Shown piece after piece: positions 56,086-64,000 of a stretch of DNA of 64,000 bases (within the stretch, counting starts at the first letter, position 1; each line of letters starts with the position of its first letter). Under the pieces are notes generated by a model, which made no database searches, was not told where the DNA came from, and saw nothing but the letters and a program-made list of their open reading frames with translations. The translations under genes were made by a program, and so were the position numbers. The DNA comes from Dromiciops gliroides (Eukaryota > Chordata > Mammalia > Microbiotheria > Microbiotheriidae). The stretch is taken from NCBI RefSeq assembly GCF_019393635.1, contig NC_057861.1, positions 59,380,532 through 59,444,531 on the forward strand. Reading direction: 5' to 3'.

Positions 56086-57700
56086 ATTCAATAAGCATTT
56101 ACTAGTGCCTACTGAGGCACTGAGATAAAACTCTAGGAATACAAAGTTCACTCCCTCAAGGAGTTTACAATCTAATGGGGAGACAACATGCCAACAAATA
56201 TGTATAAATAAAATATATACAGGATGAATTGGAGATAATCTTGGAGGGAAGGCAGTACATTAACAGGTGACCAGGAAAGGCTTTTTGTACAAGGTGGGAT
56301 TTTAGCTAGACCTTTAAGGAAGTTGGGAAAGCCAGAAGGTAGATTTGAGAAGGGAAAGGATTGGAGGCTTGGGGGAAAGCCAGTGAAAATGGATGGAGAG
56401 TGATCTCTTGGGATATGGAGGTTGTTTTTTTTTTGAGGAACAGCCAAGGAAGCCTTCACTAGCAAGGAGACCGGTGTCACTGGATCACCTCTTTGAGGGA
56501 GTCAAATAAAATAAGACTGGAAAGCTAGGAAGGAATCAGGTGATCAGGTGATGAAACCCAAACAGATGATCTTCTATTTAACCTGGAGATTGAATGAAGT
56601 AGAGGGGGGACATGTGACGTGATCAGACCTTCACTTTAGGAAGATCACTTTGATAGATGAGTGAATAGACTGGGGTGTGGAGGGACCTCATTGAGGCAGG
56701 ACAATCAACCAGAAGGCTATTGCCTCTAACATGAAGTGATTGGGACTTGGATTAGGGGGTGGCAATATCAAAGGAGAGAAGGGGTGTGTGCAAGGTACTC
56801 TTCACAGTACTTATTAACAGATTGGAGGTGGGGGGTGAGAATGATATTCATATTCCAAGCCTGGGTGACTGGGAATGATTGGGAAGATAGATGGTGGTGC
56901 CCTTGATAGGAGTTTTGGGGGGAGACAGTTTGGGAGAAAGATCATGAATTATATTTTAGACTTGTTGAGTTTAAGGCATCCAGTTCTAGTTGTCCAGTAG
57001 GCAGCTGGAGATTTAATGAAAGCCAGGAGAGAAGTTAGGACTGGATAAATCTGAGCATCATCTGCATAAGAGATGATCACAACCCATGGGAGCCAATCAC
57101 TAAGCAAAATAGTACAGAGTTAGAAGAACCTTGGGGGATGACTTAGGTTTAGTAGGTGTGACATGGACGAAGATCCAGAAAAAGAGATTGAAAAGGAGCA
57201 GACAGGAGAAGGACCAGGAGACTAGTGTCATGAAAACAAAGTATCCAGGAGAAAAGGATGATCAATAGCGTCAAAGGCTGCAGAGAGGTCAAGAAGGATG
57301 AGGATTGAGAAAAGACCATTCAATTTGACAACTAAGAGAGATGTTGCAGTCAAATGATATGGGAAGCCGGATTACAGAATTATGAAAGTGAGAGGAAAAA
57401 AATAGAGGCATTGGTTTTAGATGGCCTTCTCAAGGACTTTAGCCTCAAAAGGGAGGAGATGGGATGAAAGCTACAAGGATGGACAAGGATGCGTTGGTTT
57501 GTCTGTTTTTTGAGGATAACTGAGACATGGATGTGTTTGTAGGCATCAGGGAAGTAGCCAATGAATAGGGAAAGATAGATTAGTGAGTGAGGATGATAGA
57601 GGCAATCTGCTGGAGAAGGTGAGATGGAATGGACTCACCTGTGCAGGTAGAGGCATTTGCCTTGGCAAGGGCCACCTCTTTATATGAGACAAGAGTAGAG
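56086..57700 (-). mobile_element. Long L2 LINE copy, reversed
   Basis: Begins with the reverse L2 3' terminus (TTCAATAAGCATTTACTAGT ... CTCAAGGAGTTTACAATC) and runs back into the RT domain: the minus strand near 57,290-57,245 reads LILLDLSAAFDAIDH, the family motif. The longest L2 piece in the window; diverged and not functional. Confidence 0.8.
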
Positions 57701-57866
57701 TAGATGGTGGCAGAAGGCATTTGAGTGATGTGAGATGAGGAGGAGAGAGTAGTTTTTTTTTTTTTTTCTTCAGTGGATATGTGGCAAATTCTCAGCTGAG
57801 AGGATTGGGGCAGGAAGCCATGAGAGGTTTGAGGAGGGATGAAAAGGTTTGCAAAAGCCACTACAG

Positions 57867-58028
57867 GGGCAGCTAGGTGGCGCAGTGGTAAAGCACCGGC
57901 GCTGGACTCAGGAGTACCTGAGTTCAAATCCAGCCTCAGACACTTGACACTTACTAGCTGTGTGACCCTGGGCAAGTCACTTAACTCCCATTGCCCCCCC
58001 AAAAAAACCAAAAACCAAAAACAAAACA
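57867..58028 (+). mobile_element. SINE
   Basis: Duplication AAAAGCCACTA(C/T)AG at 57853-57866 and 58029-58042. Confidence 0.93.
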
Positions 58029-58374
58029 AAAAGCCACTATAGTAAGCGACCCTATTAACGAGGTGTAGAAGGCACTAAATGAAAGTTGATTGATTGATAG
58101 GAATTCAATGGGCCAAGGAGAAAGTGAGATCATTCCATACTGGGGACAGAGAGAGCAAGGGCATGGAAGTGAGAGAGGGCAGGGCTTTTTAAGTGTTGGG
58201 AAGAGGACTGGGAAGAGGCTAGAATAGGTATGCATTTAACAATTAATGCTGCCTTACTTTGTTCAAGGCACTGTGCGAAATGGAGGTGAGGGGAAAATGC
58301 TTGTAAAGAAACTGCCCAGAATCCCAGAAACTCAGAGTTTGGAATGGAATTCAGGGATTGCCTAGGCCAGGGCT

Positions 58375-58545
58375 TCTTAACTTTTCCCACTCTGACCTCT
58401 TTGCACCTGAGAAATTGTTACGTGACCCCAGATATAAAGGTATATAAAATAGGTATACAAATCAAACATTTACTACCAAATTTTTTGTGACCACCACATT
58501 GTTACGTGACCGTTATAGGGTTGTGACCCACAGTTTAAGAAGCTT
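58375..58545. mobile_element. Possible small non-autonomous DNA transposon
   Basis: Ends look inverted (CAGGGCTTCTTAACTTTT and AGTTTAAGAAGCTTTG), as in hAT-like MITEs. Two internal GTTACGTGACC motifs. Family not certain. Confidence 0.4.
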
Positions 58546-58552
58546 TGGTTTA

Positions 58553-58834
58553 CATACTCTTTTGGTTTTGATGCTGTTGTTTTTTTCTATTCTGAGGTTT
58601 TTCATCATTGCTCTTTTTCTCTTATAACATGACTAATGCAGAAATAGGATTAATGTTATTATGTGTATATATATATATATAACCTATATCAGATTACCTG
58701 CTGTCTAGGGGAGGGGGGAGGGAGGGGAGGGAGGGAGAAAAATCTGAAATTGTAAAGCTTGTATAAACAAAAGTTGAGAACTATCTTTACATGTAATGGG
58801 AAAAAATAAAATACTTTATTAATTAAAAAAAAGG
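58553..58834 (+). mobile_element. Very short L1 3' UTR insertion
   Basis: L1 3' UTR only (CAGATTACCTGCTGTCTAGG, G-rich tract, ATAAAATACTTTATT tail) between copies of AAGAAGCTTTGGTTTA at 58537-58552 and 58835-58850. Confidence 0.85.
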
Positions 58835-58850
58835 AAGAAGCTTTGGTTTA

Positions 58851-59001
58851 GGGCAGCTAGGTGGTGCAGTGGATAAAGCACTGGCCTTGGATTCAGGAGG
58901 ACCTGAGTTCAAATTCAGCCTCAGATACATGACACTAGCTGTGTGACCCTGGGCAAGTCACTTAACCCTCATTGCCCTACCAAAAAAAAAAAAAAAAGAA
59001 G
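58851..59001 (+). mobile_element. SINE at the same target as the L1
   Basis: Flanked by AAGAAGCTTTGGTTTA at 58835-58850 and 59002-59017, so it landed in the L1's own target duplication. Lacks TTACTA (ATGACACTAGCTGTGTGACC). Confidence 0.92.
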
Positions 59002-59149
59002 AAGAAGCTTTGGTTTAGGCCAGCATGGACAGGGTTGGGGTTTTTTGTTTTTGTTTATTTGTTTGTTTTTGCATGTACAACATTGCTAACAAGGGGTAAT
59101 CCAACTCTTAACATTAAGACTGCAGCCACCGGTGTACCTACCCACCACA

Positions 59150-60430
59150 TTGCCCAAAGCATCCCAATCTAGTTTTGCATAGTTCTCATTGCTAGGAAGT
59201 TCTCCTGGTCGGGAAGATCAAGCCCTTCTTGAACTTGAATCTTGTATTTTTTTTTTTTATCTGCCTGCTGGACTTCTAGAAGTCAGGAAAAACCCCTTAA
59301 CATGTCTATAAACTTTCCCCTTCAACTTACCCGATTCTGTTGAAGTTTGTAATATGAAGTTGTCCTGGACTATTTTTCTCTCCTTCCCCCCACCCCTTCC
59401 TTTAGCTTTCTCCAGGCTAAACACCCCATTTTCTTCAACCAGGCTTCTTATGGCATGAATTCAGTCTTTTCATCATGTTACTTTTCTGGAAGGTTTCCAG
59501 CTTACCAATGTCCTTTCTAAAATGTGACACCAGAACTGAATGTGGTCTGTCTAGAGCAGAATGCAGCAGGTGTTTAATAATTGTGGATATATATTTTTAT
59601 TGACATATTGTTTTTACATCACCTACATTTCCCAATATGTCCCTCCATTTTCCTCCCTCCCAGAGAACCATCCCTTAAAATAAAGAATAAAAGATAAAAT
59701 AAAAAAATGCTAGTCAGCAAAACACATCAATCAAGTGTGACATATGGAATGTTCAACACCCATGTCTCCTATATCCACAAAGAACAGTATTCTTTTTTCT
59801 TTTAAGTACTGGTATCTTTAGTTTTCCCACCACCTACACTTCTTAATATTTCACTTTCCACTCCTTTTTCCAGAAAGCCATTTCTTGTAACAATAACAAA
59901 GACATTCTGCATTCATTGCTGGGAGAGGGAAGGGGGGACCTCTGTAAAGAAGGGAGGTACATTTTCATATCTCTGCATTGGTGCTGTTTGGCCACTCAGT
60001 TTCTTTTAAATGCAGTCCAAGATCACATTAATTTACTGCCATACCACAGTGTTGACTCACGGTGAGCTAGCAGCCCATGAAAAAATATCTAGAGGTCTCT
60101 CAGATGAACTGTTGCCTAGCCATGCCTTGTACTTGTTTGTGAAATTGATTTTTTAAAATTGTTAATGGAATATTTTCCACGTAGCCCTATTAAATGTCAT
60201 CTTACTCGATTTGGCCAGTTTTATAATCCATCAAGATCTTTTTGCCTTGACTGTTGTCATTTGTGTTAGGTATACCTTTCACAGAGCAGGCACATTTTTG
60301 TTGAATTGAAATGGAAAGCATTCCCCAGACCACATTACACTCCAGTAAACATTTAGTGGCTCTGCCTGTTTTCATTTTTAAGCCGGTTACATGAAAGATC
60401 ACAACTGTGTAAGAATTGGAGTCTGACACA
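59150..60430 (-). mobile_element. L3/CR1 LINE 3' half, reversed, interrupted
   Basis: Reverse CR1/L3 sequence: CTTTCTCCAGGCTAAACACC, then after an insertion TGCCATACCACAGTGTTGAC and CTATTAAATGTCATCTTACT. The insertion (about 59,577-59,935) is L1-3'-like and T/A-rich. Confidence 0.7.
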
Positions 60431-60534
60431 TCCAATTGAAAGGGTTCTCTCCCTCCTCTGAACCTGTTCTCCCTACCCTTATTTTTATACTTATTACATA
60501 TTATCTTGTATTACTATTTGTTTCCAGGTTTTTC

Positions 60535-60625
60535 TTCCCTACCAGAATATAAACTCCATTAGAGACTATGTCTTCTTTGTAGCTTTCTTAGTAACCTACA
60601 CTTGGTAGGTGTTCCAAAAAAAGTT
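60535..60625 (+). repeat. L2 3' end
   Basis: ACCAGAATATAAACTCCATT then CTACACTTGGTAGGTGTTCC. Confidence 0.65.
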
Positions 60626-60947
60626 TGCAGAAGAATATGCATTACTTATATCAATATAAATAATTATATCAATGTGTGCCATTGTGATGTTTTGGTAGTG
60701 TATGGAGTAAGAAGACTCTGAATGATGAAGATGAGAGGCAATCTGTTAGTTTACAGGATCTAAATATAAAAAAAGCCATTCTTGGTGTACTTTATTATTA
60801 ACAGTTTTCAGTGGTTACCTAGTTGAAATGGCTTTTAGATGAGAGAAAGTGGTTATAAATGTTTCCATTTATGAGTATCCATTAATGATTAATGATTTTA
60901 AGAATTCCGCTTCTGCCACCCCCCCACACCACCACATTCAAAAACTC

Positions 60948-62490
60948 AAAATAGTTTATGTAAAAATTTATTTGACCAAAAGCTAGAAAAAGGTGATACT
61001 ATTACATATGATACATTTGGTAAAGATCTAAATGAAGTACTGGTTTCATTCAGCTTCACATTTCCTAGTGTGTTTTTCGGTAGTGTGATGCTTAATAAAT
61101 AGGAATCAGGACTGGGATTATACACTAGAAGCAGGGTAATTTTTAATCACAACTGTAAACTTGAGTCTTCATATCTGTTCCACACTGTGGTGGATTAAGG
61201 AATGTTTTAGCACTGAGCTGTACACAAGGAAACCGTTAAGCAACAACAAATAGGTACTGTCTGTTTAATTCTCTGAATCCAGTTGAATCAGGAGGTTTTT
61301 GGTCTTTATTAAGTTGGTCCCAAAAATAGGGATTAAAATCCCTTTGGAATACCATTTGCCATACCATGGCAATCTAAAACGAACTCAAGACAATTCAAAT
61401 GTTCTTTCTCCTTTAGTGACAGTGAGGAGCCTTTAGTCTTGTATTTCTAGACAGCAGATTCATGGACACAGAAAGTGGCATGAAAAAGGGCTGGAACCAG
61501 TGATGGGAAGCACTACTGTGCTCCGACCATCAGGGAGACAGGCTGCTATCATAGTTTCCACTGATTTGCTGGCTGACTCTGTTACTGATGTTCAACCATA
61601 CAGAATCAGGGAACAGAACAAACATTGTTCCTTATTTGCAATGAGACTTGCAGTTGCTTTGCAGAAGTCAATTCCTAAATGAGAGAAGTTGGGAAAGTAC
61701 TAGACTGGTCCAAATATAGGCTTATCTCACCTAAAATACTAAAATGAGATCTCTTTTCAAGGAAAAAAAAAGTCTAGGTATACAGTGAAAGTAACATCAA
61801 TTATAGGCCACATTGGGGTTTTTATACTGGTCATCTATATTTGGACTAATACAAAAACAGAACCTCAAGTATTCATCCAGAAAAAAAAAATCTAGATGTG
61901 GTCGATTATCTTTTAAAAGTATTTTCTCAGTGACTGCTCAGAGGATGTTTGCCCTGCAGTATGGAGTGGGAGGAAGGGCACAATAATTAGGCCATTCTTT
62001 GTGGTTTATGACTTCCTAAAACAACCTTTTCACTGTGCATGGAAAGTCCCCACCCATTTTATGAGATGGTCCCTGCCCTTCTGTAGAAAGGCGAAGGGTG
62101 ACATGGAATGCTTGTGTTCTGAAATCAACCCAGGCATGATCCAGTAGCTCAGTTGGGTTCCCTGCTATTGCCTAGAGTGTAACAGAATGCCCTCAATCTT
62201 GGAGATTTTGGCCTAAGTTAAATACCCTGCCTGCCTAAGGAAAAAAAAAAATGCAATTTAAGGATAAAAAAAAAAAAGCCAACTAGAAGCTTTAGTGTGC
62301 TGTTTGAAAGGAGGAACTAGATTTAACTGGTGCCCAAAGCCTCTCTGATAACAGATATTGGTCAGGTATTCATAATTTGATTGACATTTCCAGTAAAGAA
62401 AAGATGCAATAATAGAAGAAACTTCTTACAAGGGAAGGGGACAACATGAAGTTCTTGAGTTTCTGGCAAACAAAATTCTTCTTTTTTGAT
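60948..62490 (-). other. TPM4: TPM4 3' UTR
   Basis: About 1.54 kb from the TPM4 stop to a minus-strand AATAAA at 60972-60967, with cleavage expected near 60,950. The interval has no SINE, LINE or MIR that I can see, although DNA just beyond it is repeat-filled. That supports a constrained transcribed UTR. Confidence 0.7.
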
Positions 62491-62573
62491 TCATATACAG
62501 TTAAGTTCGTTTAATGTCTGATCCAGTGTCTGATGTAAGCCCACGTTCTCTTCTTTGGCCTGGGCAAGTTTTT
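62491..62573 (-). CDS. TPM4: TPM4 last coding exon (partial gene)
   Basis: Tropomyosin 4 forms coiled-coil dimers along actin filaments. This exon reads E/KLAQAKEENVGLHQTLDQ and ends TLNELNCI, then TGA (62493-62491). That matches the C-terminal exon of human TPM4 as I remember it (DLEEKLAQAKEE...LNELNCI); TPM3 and TPM1 have EKVAQ or EKVAH versions. The acceptor is CTAG before position 62573, and the first two bases complete a Glu codon from the previous exon, which lies beyond the window. The heptad pattern continues through the exon. Its position upstream of RAB8A, same strand, matches human synteny. Confidence 0.93.
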
Positions 62574-63690
62574 CTAGTCAGGATTAAGAGTGGGGGGAAA
62601 AAAAAGTGAAAACACATTAAAAAAAAATTCAAACCCATCCAAGCTTATCAAAAGACCTACTTAAGAAATCATAGCTGCTGTTAACTAGCCTAACAGAAAA
62701 CTCACAGTCAACTGTATCACCTTCACTGTCAGGCTGAACTTTCATCATGTAACTTTTACTATTTGAGCGATTTCAAACTTGTGTATGGTCCTCCTGGGCA
62801 CAGTGTTAAACACATTTTTGCAGGCACCTGCAATATTTGTTACTTCTTCTTTTGGTTGAAAAGCACAGTCCTATAATTTATCTTTTTTTCTCCTTTAAGA
62901 GTGTTGAAAATGGCCCTAGAGATTCCGATTCTAATTTTTCTTCACTGAACAGATATGCAAATTATATTTTTATTTCTGTGTGTGCTCCTACTGCATCTCT
63001 CTATAATCTTCAATGCCGCAAGGATGCATGATTTCATCATTGCAGACATGTCCTCCAACACAACAGTCCCTTCATACTTCAGTATATAGTCTTTGTGAGT
63101 TGTTATGGCAAAATTAAAAAAAAAAATCACTTGCTGGCTAGCCATCTGGTGGTAAATGAGCCTTTCCGTGCTTACTGACGCTGGTCATCAGGTGACAGAC
63201 AGAGTCTCTTACCAGTCCTAAAGCCTTTCCAGCTTGGGAGGACTGGGGTTTCCAGAGTACAATTATTTCTATACCTTAGAAGGTTATTTATTAGAAGGGT
63301 TAGCTACTGAACAAACTAAATACAACCCCCTCCTCCCCCCAGCAAGGCAGTACAATGACTTCACTTTTAATTATACCTTAGTCATTTTACTAAACTCCTA
63401 ATTTGGTGACACAAATAAGAAAGATAGAAAATTCACAGGATTTCCATTTAGTGCTGTGTGAGAATGAGGAGGAAGAGATAAAACAGTGGTTTGAAAGAGA
63501 GGACAGAGAAAGAACATGGGCAAGGGAAACTTTGTGATGCCGAAGAATATAGGGACATTGCAGAAAAAAGAAAAAGTCACATCTGACTTAGAAGTTGGGG
63601 GAGGAGGGTTTTTTTAATACAATGATTTAGACTTTCAAAAGGCTTTTTGACAAAGCTCTAAACCAAAAGCTATTTAAAAAGTTGAGTCAT
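62574..63690 (-). other. TPM4: TPM4 intron, no recognisable feature
   Basis: Part of the last TPM4 intron. I looked for the preceding tropomyosin exon (TVAKLEKTIDDLEE) on the minus strand and did not find it, and saw no clear repeat here. Confidence 0.6.
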
Positions 63691-63699
63691 CACGGATTT

Positions 63700-63900
63700 G
63701 GAGAGCATTGCAGAGGCAGCATAGAGTACTGGAAAAGATTATTGGATTTGAAGTCAATGGAACCAGCTTTTTATCTTGGCTCTGCTCCTTATGATTTGTA
63801 TGATGCTGGGCATTTCACTTTCCTTACATTTCTCCTATGTAAAAAGAGGGAGCAGAACTCGATGATCTCGAAGGTCCCTTCTAGTTTGAAATATACAACA
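63700..63900 (+). repeat. MIR fragment
   Basis: GGATTTGAAGTCAATGGAAC ... CATTTCACTTTCCTTACATT; decayed. Confidence 0.55.
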
Positions 63901-64000
63901 CTACAATGGTGTGTGGGCCCATGGCTTGATATTGCTTTGACAGCTGACTTTGGCAACTGTCTGGAACAGACTGCCTTATTTCCCTGCTTGTATCCTTTCC

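Noticed and set aside
6164-58042. Many short frames with [15 protein letters not shown] or [15 protein letters not shown]
   Set aside because: The two strands of the SINE body translated; not genes.
63180-63260. Possible TPM4 exon before GTAAGAG on the minus strand
   Set aside because: The sequence before the donor-like site does not encode any tropomyosin segment.

Overview
The window is marsupial genomic DNA. It holds two vertebrate genes in the human chromosome 19p13 order (TPM4 next to RAB8A). It is crowded with a tRNA-derived SINE of about 145 bp whose head begins GGGGCAGCTAGGTGGCGCAG, with full-length Mar1-type CORE-SINEs, with L1 copies of the marsupial type, and with many old MIR, L2 and L3/CR1 fragments. 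The abundance of the short SINE suggests an Australasian marsupial, but I cannot name the species from sequence alone.

Layout. Positions 1-21,700 are intergenic repeats: MIR, L2 and L1 pieces, SINEs, and a 536-bp solo LTR inside a reversed L1. At the left edge there is an unidentified coding-like stretch. Positions 21,720-52,725 hold the complete RAB8A gene on the minus strand: eight coding exons, 207 codons, all introns GT-AG. Its CpG-island promoter lies at about 52.05-53.47 kb. Intron 4 of RAB8A contains, on the opposite strand, a full-length processed retrocopy of HNRNPM (35,594-38,107) with an uninterrupted 743-codon reading frame, a poly(A) tail and a 19-bp target-site duplication. This is the most unusual object in the window. 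Positions 53.5-60.9 kb are intergenic: two tetranucleotide arrays, a three-layer nested insertion (L2, SINE, 957-bp solo LTR), a long reversed L2 and a reversed L3/CR1. Positions 60,950-64,000 hold the 3' end of TPM4 on the minus strand: the last coding exon, a SINE-free 3' UTR and part of the preceding intron.

RAB8A is a Rab GTPase of exocytic and ciliary membrane traffic, TPM4 an actin-binding tropomyosin, and the HNRNPM copy would encode a three-RRM RNA-binding protein if expressed. Apart from their neighbourhood and nesting, the sequence shows no functional link between them. I saw no CRISPR array, no stand-alone tRNA or rRNA gene, and no sign of bacterial or viral sequence beyond the LTR fossils.
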